Of a stretch of DNA of 64,000 nucleotides, positions 35,144 through 44,622 are shown piece by piece (the first letter of the stretch is position 1; the number at the start of each line of letters is the position of its first letter). Position numbers and translations under genes: made by a program. The DNA is from Streptomyces sannanensis (GTDB taxonomy: Bacteria > Actinomycetota > Actinomycetes > Streptomycetales > Streptomycetaceae), in assembly GCF_039536205.1 (NCBI RefSeq), contig NZ_BAAAYL010000001.1, positions 5,766,001 to 5,830,000 on the forward strand. Reading direction: 5' to 3'. The notes below the pieces were generated by a model. The model was not told the DNA's origin. It did no database searches and saw only the letters and a program-made list of their open reading frames with translations.

Positions 35144-37203
35144 GCGGGGACCTCCAGAGGGTCGAGCTTGTTCGCTTTCCGGATCTCGTCGACGATACGG
35201 CCGATGATCTCGGTGATACCGAAGTCCTTCGGGGTGAAAACGGCGGCGACACCCGCACGCCTCAGATCCACGGCGTCGCCGTTGGGGATGATCCCGCCCA
35301 CGATCACCGGGATGTCGGCCGCGCCCGATTCGCGCAGGCGCGTCAGCACGTCCGGGACCAGTTCGGTGTGCGAGCCGGAGAGGATCGACAGCCCCACGCA
35401 GTGCACGTCCTCGGCGAGGGCGGCCGAGACGATCTGCTCGGGCGTGAGCCTGATGCCCTGGTAGACCACCTCGAAGCCCGCGTCCCGGGCCCGTACGGCG
35501 ATCTGCTCGGCACCGTTGGAGTGCCCGTCCAGGCCCGGCTTGCCGACCAGCAGCCGCAGGCGGCCGGAGCCCAGCTCCTCGGCGGTACGGGCCACCTTCT
35601 CCCGTACGACGGCCAGCGGCGTGCCCGCCTCGGCGGGGACCGCGACCGGGGCGCCGGCGACACCGGTGGGGGCCCGGTACTCGCCGAACACCTCGCGCAG
35701 CGCCCCGGCCCACTCGCCGGTGGTGACACCGGCGCGGGCGCACTCCAGGGTGGCCTCCATGAGGTTCTCGTCGCCGGCCGCGGCCTCCTTCAGCCGCTCC
35801 AGCGCCTGCAGGACGGTGGGGAAGACGAACGGGTCGCCGTTGCCCTGCCGGTCCGTGGACTCCTGCCGCTCGGCGCGCCACTTGCCCACGGCCGCCACGA
35901 CCCCCGCCTCGACCGCCGGGTCGACCGTCATGATCGCCGTGTCGAGGTCCGCGGTCAGCGGGTTCTCCTCGGTCGACTCGAAGCAGTTGACGCCGACGAT
36001 CTTCTCCTCGCCGGCCTCGATCCGGGCCCGCCGCTCGGCGTGCGAGGAGACCAGCTGCGACTTGAGGTAGCCGGACTCGACGGCCGCCATCGCGCCGCCC
36101 ATCTCCTCGATCCGCCCGATCTCGGCCAGGCACTCCGCCACCAGGGCGTCCACCTTGGCCTCGATCACGTGCGAGCCCGCGAAGATGTCCTCGTACTCCA
36201 GCAGGTCGCTCTCGTGGGCGAGGACCTGCTGGATGCGCAGCGACCACTGCTGGTCCCAGGGGCGGGGCAGACCCAGCGCCTCGTTCCAGGCCGGGAGCTG
36301 CACGGCGCGGGCGCGGGCGTCCTTGGAGAGGGTGACCGCCAGCATCTCCAGCACGATGCGCTGGACGTTGTTCTCCGGCTGCGCCTCGGTGAGGCCGAGC
36401 GAGTTGACCTGCACGCCGTAGCGGAAGCGGCGCTGCTTGGGGTCCTCGATGCCGTAGCGCTCGCGGGTGACCTTGCCCCAGATGCGGCCGAAGGCGCGCA
36501 TCTTGCACATCTCCTCGATGAAGCGGACGCCCGCGTTCACGAAGAAGGAGATACGGCCGACGACCTCGCCGAAGCGGTCCGCGGGGACCTGTCCCGAGTC
36601 GCGGACCGCGTCCAGCACGGCGATCGCGGTGGACATCGCGTACGAGATCTCCTGGACCGGGGTGGCCCCCGCCTCCTGCAGGTGGTAGCTGCAGATGTTG
36701 ATCGGGTTCCACTTCGGGATGTTGTTGACCGTGTACGCGATCATGTCCGTCGTCAGGCGCAGGCTCGGCCCCGGCGGGAAGACGTGCGTCCCGCGGGAGA
36801 GGTACTCCTTGACGATGTCGTTCTGCGTGGTGCCCTGGAGCTTGGTGATGTCGGCACCCTGCTCCTCGGCGACCACCTGATAGAGCGCCAGCAGCCACAT
36901 GGCGGTGGCGTTGATGGTCATCGAGGTGTTCATCTGTTCCAGCGGGATGTCCTGGAACAGCCGCCGCATGTCACCGAGGTGCGAGACCGGGACCCCGACC
37001 CGGCCGACCTCGCCGCGGGCGAGGATGTGGTCGGGGTCGTAGCCGGTCTGCGTCGGCAGGTCGAACGCGACCGACAGTCCGGTCTGCCCCTTGGCGAGGT
37101 TGCGCCGGTACAGCTCGTTGGACGCTTCGGCGGTCGAGTGACCGGCGTAGGTCCGCATGAGCCACGGACGGTCCTTTTCCCTTTGCGTCTGACGCTCTGT
37201 CAT
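35140..37203 (-). CDS. ecm: Ethylmalonyl-CoA mutase (B12-dependent, MeaA type)
   Basis: 687 residues from ATG 37203. The mutase half begins RPWLMRTYAGHSTAEASNEL with FDLPTQTGYD and GTTQNDIVKEY. The C-terminal B12 domain has the cobalamin-binding DGHSNG, LSILSGSH and IVGGIIP segments. Both halves are fused, as in MeaA/Ecm. It isomerises ethylmalonyl-CoA to methylsuccinyl-CoA. Being next to crotonyl-CoA carboxylase/reductase favours this over methylmalonyl- or isobutyryl-CoA mutase. It starts 8 bp after the ccr stop. Confidence 0.9.
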   Translation of the reverse strand: MTERQTQREKDRPWLMRTYAGHSTAEASNELYRRNLAKGQTGLSVAFDLPTQTGYDPDHILARGEVGRVGVPVSHLGDMRRLFQDIPLEQMNTSMTINATAMWLLALYQVVAEEQGADITKLQGTTQNDIVKEYLSRGTHVFPPGPSLRLTTDMIAYTVNNIPKWNPINICSYHLQEAGATPVQEISYAMSTAIAVLDAVRDSGQVPADRFGEVVGRISFFVNAGVRFIEEMCKMRAFGRIWGKVTRERYGIEDPKQRRFRYGVQVNSLGLTEAQPENNVQRIVLEMLAVTLSKDARARAVQLPAWNEALGLPRPWDQQWSLRIQQVLAHESDLLEYEDIFAGSHVIEAKVDALVAECLAEIGRIEEMGGAMAAVESGYLKSQLVSSHAERRARIEAGEEKIVGVNCFESTEENPLTADLDTAIMTVDPAVEAGVVAAVGKWRAERQESTDRQGNGDPFVFPTVLQALERLKEAAAGDENLMEATLECARAGVTTGEWAGALREVFGEYRAPTGVAGAPVAVPAEAGTPLAVVREKVARTAEELGSGRLRLLVGKPGLDGHSNGAEQIAVRARDAGFEVVYQGIRLTPEQIVSAALAEDVHCVGLSILSGSHTELVPDVLTRLRESGAADIPVIVGGIIPNGDAVDLRRAGVAAVFTPKDFGITEIIGRIVDEIRKANKLDPLEVPA

Positions 37204-37211
37204 CGCCGGCC

Positions 37212-38549
37212 TCAGATGTTCCTGAAGCGACTGATGGCGTCGATGTGCTTGGCGCGCATCTCGTGGTCGCGCACACCCAGACCCTCCTCGGGGGCCAGGC
37301 ACAGCACGCCGACCTTGCCCTGGTGGAGGTTGCGGTGCACGTCGTACGCGGCCTGGCCGGTGTCCTCCAGGGAGTAGACCTTGGAGAGCGTGGGGTGGAT
37401 CTTGCCCTTGGCGACCAGCCGGTTGGCCTCCCAGGCCTCGCGGTAGTTCGCGAAGTGGGAGCCGATGATGCGCTTGAGCGACATCCACAGATAGCGGTTG
37501 TCGTACTCGTGGTTGTAGCCGGATGTCGAGGCGCAGGTGACGATCGTGCCGCCCTTGCGGGTGACGTAGACGCTCGCGCCGAAGGTCTCGCGGCCCGGGT
37601 GCTCGAAGACGATGTCCACGTCCTCGCCGCCGGTCAGTTCGCGGATGCGCTTGCCGAAGCGCTTCCACTCCTTGGGGTCCTGGGTGTTCTCGTCCTTCCA
37701 GAACCTGTAGCCCTCGGCATTGCGGTCGATGATCGCCTCGGCGCCCATGGAGCGGCAGATGTCCGCCTTCTGGTCGCTGGAGACGACACAGATGGGGGTG
37801 GCGCCGCCGGCCAGCGCGAACTGCGTGGCGTATGAACCGAGTCCGCCGCTGGCGCCCCAGATCAGGACGTTGTCGCCCTGCTTCATTCCGGCGCCGTTGC
37901 GGGAGACGAGCTGCCGGTACGCGGTGGAGTTGACAAGGCCAGGTGCCGCTGCCTCCTCCCAGCTCAGGTGGTCCGGCTTGGGCATCAGCTGGTTCGACTT
38001 GACCAGGGCTATCTGCGCCAGGCCGCCGAAGTTGGTCTCGAAGCCCCAGATGCGCTGCTCCGGGTCGAGCATCGTGTCGTTGTGGCCGTCGGAGGACTCC
38101 AGCTCGACCGAGAGGCAGTGCGCGACGACCTCGTCACCGGGCTTCCAGGCGTTGACGCCGGGGCCGGTGCGCAGCACGACGCCCGCGAGGTCGGAGCCGA
38201 TGATGTGGTACGGCAGGTCGTGTCGCTTGGTGAGCTCGGAGAGCTTGCCGTAGCGCTCCAGGAAGCCGAAGGTCGGCAGCGGCTCGAAGATCGAGGTCCA
38301 GACGGAGTTGTAGTTCACCGAGCTGGCCATGACGGCCACCAGCGCCTCGCCGGGGCCGAGCTCGGGCAGCGGCACCTCGTCGAGGTGGAGGGACTTGCGC
38401 GGGTCCTTCTCCTTGGTGGAGAGGCCGGCGAACATCTCCGTCTCGTCCTTGTGCACGGTCACCGCGCGGTAGGACTCGGGGAGGGACAGTGCGGCGAAGT
38501 CGGCGGACGTGGTGTCCGGCGACTGGATCGCGTCCAGGATTTCCTTCAC
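37212..38549 (-). CDS. ccr: Crotonyl-CoA carboxylase/reductase
   Basis: 445 residues from GTG 38549 behind a clear GGAGG five bases upstream. Medium-chain reductase fold: SVNYNSVWTSIFEP, GSDLAGVVLRTG, the NADPH-binding WGASGGLGSYATQFA and FEHPGRETFGASV, typical of Ccr. It reductively carboxylates crotonyl-CoA to ethylmalonyl-CoA. That is the entry to the ethylmalonyl-CoA pathway and also a source of extender units for polyketides. It heads the ccr-ecm-lyase-hydratase-dehydrogenase operon, and a TetR gene lies just upstream on the same strand. Confidence 0.93.
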   Translation of the reverse strand: MKEILDAIQSPDTTSADFAALSLPESYRAVTVHKDETEMFAGLSTKEKDPRKSLHLDEVPLPELGPGEALVAVMASSVNYNSVWTSIFEPLPTFGFLERYGKLSELTKRHDLPYHIIGSDLAGVVLRTGPGVNAWKPGDEVVAHCLSVELESSDGHNDTMLDPEQRIWGFETNFGGLAQIALVKSNQLMPKPDHLSWEEAAAPGLVNSTAYRQLVSRNGAGMKQGDNVLIWGASGGLGSYATQFALAGGATPICVVSSDQKADICRSMGAEAIIDRNAEGYRFWKDENTQDPKEWKRFGKRIRELTGGEDVDIVFEHPGRETFGASVYVTRKGGTIVTCASTSGYNHEYDNRYLWMSLKRIIGSHFANYREAWEANRLVAKGKIHPTLSKVYSLEDTGQAAYDVHRNLHQGKVGVLCLAPEEGLGVRDHEMRAKHIDAISRFRNI

Positions 38550-38918
38550 GGTTGCCTCCGGCTTGGGGCATCCCCTGCTCGAGCCGAGAGCTTGGGGAAG
38601 CGTTGCGTTGCGGAAAACGCTCGAGGGGAACGTCGGTGCTGCTGTGGAGGTGTGCCGTCGGTCCGACGGGGTGGTGCTCTGGCAGCGCTTGTTGGCGCGA
38701 GAAGTCGCCTGTGACGCAGGCGTCCGGGCGCACAAGCCGAGGCTTGCGGGGACAGCCGGCGCACGAGGAGGTTCTCTGCACGCCGGCCGCCCGGACAACA
38801 TCAACGTATGACACCCCGTGCCAGCGCGCAAGGCACTGCGTGCCAATAATTTCACTCAGATGCAATCCGGGGGTCACAGATGAGCGATGATCGATCAAAT
38901 GCCCGCCTGAACAGGCAA
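38550..38918 (-). promoter_or_regulatory. ccr upstream region, no gene seen
   Basis: About 370 bp between the TetR terminator and ccr holds no convincing gene. The part at 38840-38890 is AT-richer and adjoins GGCAC-tgc-GTGCC (38832-38844), a short perfect inverted repeat, so promoter and operator are most likely here, with a long leader before ccr. The site is inferred, not matched to a known box. Confidence 0.35.
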
Positions 38919-38920
38919 AA

Positions 38921-38944
38921 CGGCCGCCCCCGAGGGGGCGGCCG
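38921..38944 (-). terminator. Rho-independent terminator of the TetR gene
   Basis: On the minus strand a CGGCCGCCCC-CTCG-GGGGCGGCCG hairpin is followed by TTTTG. It lies 20 bp after the TetR stop and before the ccr control region. Confidence 0.8.
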
Positions 38945-38964
38945 TCTGCTCTGCCTCTGTGTGT

Positions 38965-39786
38965 TCAGTCCTGTCGGCGGTCCTTCAGCGCCCGCTCGAT
39001 CGTGCGCATGACCTCGTCCAGCGGGGCGTCCGTACGTGCGACCGCCACCAGCACCTCTCCCTCCCCGCTCACCGCCGCAGGCGGTGCCGCGGGCTCCGGG
39101 CGCCGTGTCCGGCCCGCGCCGATGCCCGTGCCGAAGGTGTCCCGGACGATCGCGAAGGCGTGGTCCAGTTGGGTCTCCACGTCGCCCTGGCCGCCCGCCC
39201 GCAGCCAGCGGCGCAGCACATGGTTGTGCGCGGTGACCACGGCGGACGCGGCCACCTCGGCGAGCAGCGGGTCGTCGTTGCCGTCGTGGTGGTCGTGCTC
39301 GTCGAAGTGGCCCAGCAGATAGCGCGTGAACAGCCGCTCGTAGCGGGCCACCGAGGCGATCTCGGCCTCGCGGAGAGTGGGCACCTCGCGGGTGAGCTTG
39401 TAGCGGGCCACGGACACCCCGGGGGACGCCGCGTACATCCGCATGACTTCCTTGATCCCGCGGCACACGGTGTCCAGCGGGTGCTCGTGCGGCGGGGCCG
39501 CGTTCAGGACGGCCTCGGCGCGTACGAGCGTGTCGTCGTGATCCGGGAAGATCGCCTCTTCCTTGGAGCGGAAGTGCCGGAAGAAGGTCCTGCGGGCCAC
39601 TCCGGCCCGCGCGGCGATCTCGTCGACGGTGGTCGCCTCGTACCCCTTGGCCGAGAAGAGTTCCATCGCCGCGGCCGCCAGTTCACGGCGCATCTTGAGG
39701 CGCTGCGCGGCGGCGCGGCTGCCGGCGGCGCTTTCCGTGGTGTCGGGCGCGGCGTTCGGACGGGAGGACTTGGCGGCCTGGGGCAT
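38965..39786 (-). CDS. TetR-family transcriptional regulator
   Basis: 273 residues from ATG 39786 (ATG 39804 is an alternative). The N-terminal helix-turn-helix lies at about 30-80 and includes ATTVDEIAARAGVARRTFFRHF. The ligand domain follows, with a His/Asp-rich loop (DEHDHHDGNDD) that is unusual and could bind metal. Its place between the hydroxyacyl-CoA dehydrogenase and ccr, on the same strand, makes it a candidate regulator of acyl-CoA or ethylmalonyl-CoA genes. It has its own terminator. Ligand unknown. Confidence 0.9.
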   Translation of the reverse strand: MPQAAKSSRPNAAPDTTESAAGSRAAAQRLKMRRELAAAAMELFSAKGYEATTVDEIAARAGVARRTFFRHFRSKEEAIFPDHDDTLVRAEAVLNAAPPHEHPLDTVCRGIKEVMRMYAASPGVSVARYKLTREVPTLREAEIASVARYERLFTRYLLGHFDEHDHHDGNDDPLLAEVAASAVVTAHNHVLRRWLRAGGQGDVETQLDHAFAIVRDTFGTGIGAGRTRRPEPAAPPAAVSGEGEVLVAVARTDAPLDEVMRTIERALKDRRQD

Positions 39787-39886
39787 GCCATGAACGTACT
39801 GCATTCGTGCAGGGAGCCGTGCCCGCGGGGGTGGGCTGCCCGCTGGTTCGAGCAGCCCACCCCAGCCCGGTGCGCCGCCGACGGGA

Positions 39887-41674
39887 TCAGCGCCGGGCAT
39901 ACTCGCGGAAGCCGCGGCCCGTCTTGCGGCCCAGCATGCCCGCCGCGACGAGGTGCTCCAGCAGCGGCGCGGGCGCCAGGCCCGGGTCGCGGAACTCGCG
40001 GTGCAGCACCTTCTCGATGGCGAGCGACACATCGAGCCCCACGACGTCGAGGAGTTCGAAGGGCCCCATCGGATAGCCCCCGCCGAGCTTCATCGCCGCG
40101 TCGATGTCGTCGAGCGAGGCGTAGTTCTCCTGCACCATCTTGATCGCGTTGTTCAGGTACGGGAAGAGCAGCGCGTTCACGATGAAACCGGCCCGGTCAC
40201 CGCAGTCCACCGGGTGCTTGCGGACCTTCGCGCACACTTCGCGGACGGTGGCGTGCACGTCGTCGGCCGTGAGGATCGTACGGACCACCTCGACCAGCTT
40301 CATGGCCGGCGCCGGGTTGAAGAAGTGCATGCCGATGACGTCCTGTGGGCGTGAGGTGGCCCGGGCGCAGGCGATGACCGGCAGCGAGGAGGTGGTGGTG
40401 GCCAGCACCGCGCCCGGCTTGCAGATCTTGTCGAGGGAGGCGAAGAGCTGCTGTTTGATCTCCAGGTCCTCGGCGACGGCCTCCACCGCGAGGTCCACTT
40501 CGGTGAAGGCGTCCAGCGAGCCGGCCGGAGCGATCCGGGCCAGGGTCTCGTTCTTCGCCTCCTCCGTCAGCCGGCCCTTGTCGACGGACCGGGCGAGCGA
40601 CGTGGCGATTCGCGCCTTCGCCGTGTCCGCCTTCTCCTGGCTGCGGGCGGCCAGCACCACCTCGTACCCGGCCTTGGCGAACACCTCCGCGATACCGGAC
40701 GCCATGGTTCCCGAGCCGGCGACACCGACACTGTGGACCGTGCGGCCGCCGGAGGCCTCCGCCGACTCCAGCGGCGTGAGCGCGTCGCGCACCACGACAC
40801 CGCTGCCCGGCGCCTCGTACGTGTAGAAGCCGCGCCCCGACTTGCGGCCGGTCAGCCCGGCCTCGCTGAGCTGCCCCAGGACCGGCGCCGGCGCGTGCAG
40901 CCGGTCGTGGGACGCGGCGTACATGGCCTCCAGGACGGTACGGGCCGTGTCGACGCCGATCAGGTCGAGCAGCGCCAGCGGGCCCATAGGGAGTCCGCAG
41001 CCCAGCTTCATGGCGGCGTCGATGTCCTCACGGGAGGCGTACTTGGCCTCGTACATGGCCGCGGCCTGGTTGAGGTAGCCGAAGAGCAGGCCGTCCGCGA
41101 CGAAGCCGGGCCGGTCGCCCACCGCCACGGGCTCCTTGCCCAGGTCTTGGGCGAGCCGGGTGACGGCCTCCACCGCATACGGAGCGGTCAGCACGGAGGA
41201 GACCACCTCGACCAGCTTCATGGCCGGTGCCGGGTTGAAGAAGTGCAGGCCGAGGACACGCTCGGGGCGCGCGGAGCCGGCGGCGAGCCGGGTCACGGAC
41301 AGGGCGTTGGTGCCGGTCGCCAGGATCGCGTCCGGGCGGACGATCCCGTCCAGGGCGTCGAAGACCTGTTGCTTGAGCTCGTACGACTCGGGGACGACCT
41401 CGATCACCAGGTCCGCGTCGGCGGCCGCCTGCAGGTCGGAGAAGGTACGGAACCGGGCGAGCACATCCAGGCGCTCCTGCTCGGTGAGCCGCTCACGCGC
41501 CACGGCACGGGCGGTCGAGGCCTCCAGCGCGGCCACGGCGTGCCGCACGGCGCCTTCGCTGACGTCGATGCCGATGACCTCGCGGCCGGCCCGGGTCAGG
41601 ACCTCGGTGATACCGGTGCCCATGGTGCCGAGACCGACCACGGCGACGGTGTTCAAGGGGGTGTGGGTGTCCAT
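39887..41674 (-). CDS. Tandem-fused 3-hydroxyacyl-CoA dehydrogenase
   Basis: 595 residues. ATG 41674 is preferred to the adjacent ATG 41677, because GGAG lies 7 bases upstream of it and only 4 upstream of the other. Two complete 3-hydroxyacyl-CoA dehydrogenase units are fused. Each has a Rossmann start (VGLGTMGTGITEVL; VAGSGTMASGIAEVF), LHFFNPAPAMKLVEVV or MHFFNPAPAMKLVEVV, a DRPGF/DRAGF segment and a GRKSGRGF/GRKTGRGF end. It should interconvert 3-hydroxyacyl-CoA and 3-oxoacyl-CoA with NAD(P). The most fitting reaction here is acetoacetyl-CoA to hydroxybutyryl-CoA feeding ccr. Confidence 0.92.
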   Translation of the reverse strand: MDTHTPLNTVAVVGLGTMGTGITEVLTRAGREVIGIDVSEGAVRHAVAALEASTARAVARERLTEQERLDVLARFRTFSDLQAAADADLVIEVVPESYELKQQVFDALDGIVRPDAILATGTNALSVTRLAAGSARPERVLGLHFFNPAPAMKLVEVVSSVLTAPYAVEAVTRLAQDLGKEPVAVGDRPGFVADGLLFGYLNQAAAMYEAKYASREDIDAAMKLGCGLPMGPLALLDLIGVDTARTVLEAMYAASHDRLHAPAPVLGQLSEAGLTGRKSGRGFYTYEAPGSGVVVRDALTPLESAEASGGRTVHSVGVAGSGTMASGIAEVFAKAGYEVVLAARSQEKADTAKARIATSLARSVDKGRLTEEAKNETLARIAPAGSLDAFTEVDLAVEAVAEDLEIKQQLFASLDKICKPGAVLATTTSSLPVIACARATSRPQDVIGMHFFNPAPAMKLVEVVRTILTADDVHATVREVCAKVRKHPVDCGDRAGFIVNALLFPYLNNAIKMVQENYASLDDIDAAMKLGGGYPMGPFELLDVVGLDVSLAIEKVLHREFRDPGLAPAPLLEHLVAAGMLGRKTGRGFREYARR

Positions 41675-42008
41675 CATGGGACTCCAGGAAACGAGTGACG
41701 ACTGAGGGGCGCGCACGGGCCGCGTCGCGAAGCTGCCAACGGCGGGGCGGCGTGCGGGAGTTGCGTGTCGTGCTGAAGAGACCGACGGACTCTGTCCCGG
41801 AGTCACGTCGTACAAGGCTGTCGAACCGACAACACTCGCGGTGGCTGCGTCACCAGGCCACCGTGAGCACGCGGGGTGGGTGTCCCGCTCGTATGAGCTT
41901 AACCAGTGGGTAACGAGCGCGCTAGTCCTGGGGGATGTGATCTGCGTCCTCCGCGGGGCGGGCGTCCTGCCGGCCCGGTGTGTCCGTCCTCCGTCGGGTC
42001 GGCCCGGA

Positions 42009-42035
42009 TGTCCGTCCTCGATCGCCGGACGGGCC
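42009..42035. repeat. Dispersed palindrome in the 450-bp gap before the HEAT-repeat gene
   Basis: TCCGTCCTCGATCGCCGGAC can form a hairpin and has a relative at 30226. A partial copy lies at 41980. The gap 41675-42125 otherwise holds only the divergent promoters. Confidence 0.5.
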
Positions 42036-42125
42036 GGGTGGGGTTGCTGTCGTTGCCGGGTGCCGTTCCGGATGCTTGTCCGGGGGCACCCTTTGAATGC
42101 CACCGGCCGGTTTACGCTCGTCTGT

Positions 42126-42698
42126 GTGGACGAGGAACTCCGGTCGCTCGGGGACCGGTTGCGGGGGGAGTCCGGCGAGTCGGTGCTGTGCCGCCGTTTA
42201 CTGGAGACGGAGGATCGCGACGAGCTCGCCGGTGTCCTGACAGCCGGCGCGCAGCCCTTGTGGGCGCGGGAGCTCGCCGCCTTCCGGCTCGGCTGTGCCG
42301 GGGACGCGCGTGCCTTCGAGACGCTTGTGCTGCTGCTCAACCATCGCGATCCCGAACGCTGCGTCTCCGCTGCGCACGCGCTCGCCCGGCTCGGCGACCC
42401 GAGGACCGCCCGGGCCGCCGCCGCGCTGGCCACCATTCGGCTGCGTACCGCCTACGCCCTGCATCCCGTGCGGCTGCTCACCGTGCTCCGGGCGCCCGAG
42501 TCCGTGCCCGCGCTGATCGCCACCCTGGAGCGGCTGCTCCCGGCGGACCCCCACTGGCGTTCGGCGCTCGCCTGTGTCGAGGGCCTGGCCGAGCTCGGCG
42601 ACAGCCGCGCCCGGCCCGCCCTCGAAGCCGCGCTCGCCCACCCCCGGCTGGCCGCCGCGGCGGCCGGGGCGCTCGGCCGGCTCAGCCCTCGCGTATGA
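42126..42698 (+). CDS. HEAT-repeat domain protein
   Basis: 190 residues from GTG 42126. Repeated helix pairs (ELAAFRLGCAGDARAFETLV; AAHALARLGDPRTARAAAAL; VEGLAELGDSRARPALEAAL) give four or five HEAT/PBS-lyase-like units, so a scaffold or protein-binding role is likely. It is divergent from the hydroxyacyl-CoA dehydrogenase and convergent with the secreted peptidase, with a shared hairpin at its end. No enzyme motif is seen. Confidence 0.8.
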   Translation: MDEELRSLGDRLRGESGESVLCRRLLETEDRDELAGVLTAGAQPLWARELAAFRLGCAGDARAFETLVLLLNHRDPERCVSAAHALARLGDPRTARAAAALATIRLRTAYALHPVRLLTVLRAPESVPALIATLERLLPADPHWRSALACVEGLAELGDSRARPALEAALAHPRLAAAAAGALGRLSPRV

Positions 42699-42736
42699 CC
42701 GCGAAGGCATCGCTCATCCGCACATCCTGACGTACG

Positions 42737-42765
42737 TCACTGACAGCGGGCCGGGCTGTCAGTGA
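42737..42765. terminator. Shared hairpin between HEAT-repeat and peptidase genes
   Basis: Perfect 11-bp stem (TCACTGACAGC at 42737-42747, complement at 42755-42765). It overlaps the peptidase stop codon and follows the HEAT-repeat gene by 38 bp. Confidence 0.7.
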
Positions 42766-44339
42766 CGGAAGCCCAGCAGACCGTGCAGTGTGGCACCGCC
42801 ACCCCCGGAGCCCGGCTTGGACTTCGCCGTGGGCGCGGGCGGTTCGGGATCGGGCTGCGCCGGGCAGACCGCGTCGGCCTCACCGGTGATGCCGCGCGGG
42901 ACCTTGCCGCTGGTGAGGTAGTCCGCGAGATAGCGGTCGAGGCAGGCGTTGCCGCTGAGGGTGATGCCGTGGTTTCCGCCGCCCTCCTCCACGACCAGGC
43001 TGGAGCCGCGCAGCTTGCGGTGGACGGTGACCCCGCCCTCGTAGGGTGTGGCCGCGTCGTCGGTGGCCTGGAACAGCAGCACCGGCGGCAGCTTGCGATT
43101 GGAGATGCTCGGCTGCTTCAGCGGGGCCACCTGCCAGAACGCACAGGGCGCGTTGTACCAGGCGTTGTTCCAGGCCATGAACGGGGCCTTGGAGTGCGCC
43201 GCCCAGTTGTCGAGGCGCCAGACGGTCCAGTTGCGCGGCCACCGGGCGTCCCGGCACTGCACCGAGGTGTAGACGGAGTATCCGTTGTCGCCTTCCGCGT
43301 CGATCACGGCGAAGTCGTTGTACGCCTCGACCAGCGGACCGGAGTCCTTCTTGTTGACGTAAGCGGCGAACGCCTCGGCCAGATAAGGCCAGTAGCCGTT
43401 GAAGTAGCCGCCCGGCATGAAGGTGTCCTCGAGCTCGCTCGCGCCGACCCGCTTGTCCGCCGGGCTGATGCGCAGCGCCTCGCGCATCCCGTACCACTTC
43501 GCCTCGACCTGTGCCGGGTCGGTGCCCAGCCGGTAGGTCTCGTCGTGCTTGGCGACCCAGGCCACGAACGCCTTGTGGCGGGCCTCGAAAGCCAGGTCCT
43601 GCGCGAGATTGTCCTTGTACCAGACACCGCCGGGGTCGACGATCGAGTCGAGTACCGCGCGCCGCACCCGGTCCGGGTGGAGCTTGGCGTACACCGCGCC
43701 GAGGTACGTTCCGTAGGAGTAGCCGAAGTAGTTGATCTGCTCGGCGCCCAGCGCACCGCGGATCAGGTCCATGTCCTCGGCCGTGCTGATCGTGTCGATG
43801 TACGGCAGCAAATCGGCGTACTTGCTGTGGCATGCCTGGGCGAACGCCCGGGTCCGGTCGAGGTTGGCACGTTCCGTCGCGCCGTCGTTCGGCACCGAGT
43901 CGGGACGTACCGTCGCGAAATGGCCGGGCCGGCAGTCGAGCGCCGGTTCGCTCCTGCCCACCCCGCGTGGGTCGAAGCCGATGACGTCGTACTGCGCCGC
44001 CACCTCCTCGGGCAGAGAGCCCGCCACGAAACCGGCGAGGCCGGTTCCGCTGCCGCCCGGGCCACCCGGGTTGACCAGGAGCGGGCCCTGGTAGGTCTTC
44101 GCGGTGTGCGGGACGCGCGAGAGCGCGAGGGTGATCTGCCTGCCGTGCGGATCGGAGTGGTTCAGAGGCACCTTCAACGAGGAACACTGCAGGGTCGGAT
44201 ATTTCTTGGTGGCGCAGTCGGCCCAGGTGAGCCGCGTCGGTGGCTCGGCGGAGTCGGCCGAGGCGGCGGACGGCACGGCCGAGACCGTCCCGGCCACCGT
44301 CGCGGCGGCGGCGAACAGAACTGCTGCGCGTTTATTCAA
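42759..44339 (-). CDS. Secreted alpha/beta-hydrolase, tripeptidyl aminopeptidase type
   Basis: 526 residues from TTG 44339, placed six bases after GGAG. A signal peptide is clear (NKRAAVLFAAAATVAGTVSA followed by an AXA site). The catalytic domain has PGGPGGSG (oxyanion region), the nucleophile FGYSYGTYLG, and near the end TDDAATP (Asp) and GGGNHG (His), the S33 tripeptidyl aminopeptidase pattern. It removes N-terminal tripeptides from extracellular proteins. The C-terminal tail is Pro/Gly-rich. The TTG start is the only unusual feature. Confidence 0.92.
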   Translation of the reverse strand: MNKRAAVLFAAAATVAGTVSAVPSAASADSAEPPTRLTWADCATKKYPTLQCSSLKVPLNHSDPHGRQITLALSRVPHTAKTYQGPLLVNPGGPGGSGTGLAGFVAGSLPEEVAAQYDVIGFDPRGVGRSEPALDCRPGHFATVRPDSVPNDGATERANLDRTRAFAQACHSKYADLLPYIDTISTAEDMDLIRGALGAEQINYFGYSYGTYLGAVYAKLHPDRVRRAVLDSIVDPGGVWYKDNLAQDLAFEARHKAFVAWVAKHDETYRLGTDPAQVEAKWYGMREALRISPADKRVGASELEDTFMPGGYFNGYWPYLAEAFAAYVNKKDSGPLVEAYNDFAVIDAEGDNGYSVYTSVQCRDARWPRNWTVWRLDNWAAHSKAPFMAWNNAWYNAPCAFWQVAPLKQPSISNRKLPPVLLFQATDDAATPYEGGVTVHRKLRGSSLVVEEGGGNHGITLSGNACLDRYLADYLTSGKVPRGITGEADAVCPAQPDPEPPAPTAKSKPGSGGGGATLHGLLGFRH

Positions 44340-44584
44340 TGTGGTCTCCCCTGGGTGGAGGGAACGCGGCTGTGGGCGGCACAGCCCCCCGCCGCATGTT
44401 CCCGGAAAACGCACCTGGAAGACGGGATTCAAACGTGAATGACATCCTTTCAGTCGAGATGCGGATCAATCAGACCTCCGCAGCCGCCTCCAACAGCCCT
44501 GCGGCTCCACGGCATGCCGGGGCCCTCGAAAGCGGAAAGGCCCGTACCTGGTCCTCTGACGCCGCGCTGTTCTGGAGCCCGGTT

Positions 44585-44606
44585 CTCCCGGACTTCGTCC
44601 GGGGAG
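44585..44606. repeat. Palindromic element, GGACTTCGTCC family
   Basis: CTCCCCGGAC-type stem around GAAG, related to copies at 30286, 53807 and 63846. It follows the broken gene at 44623 and may terminate it. The rest of 44340-44622 shows no gene. Confidence 0.55.
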
Positions 44607-44622
44607 ACCACCACGGGCGCGC

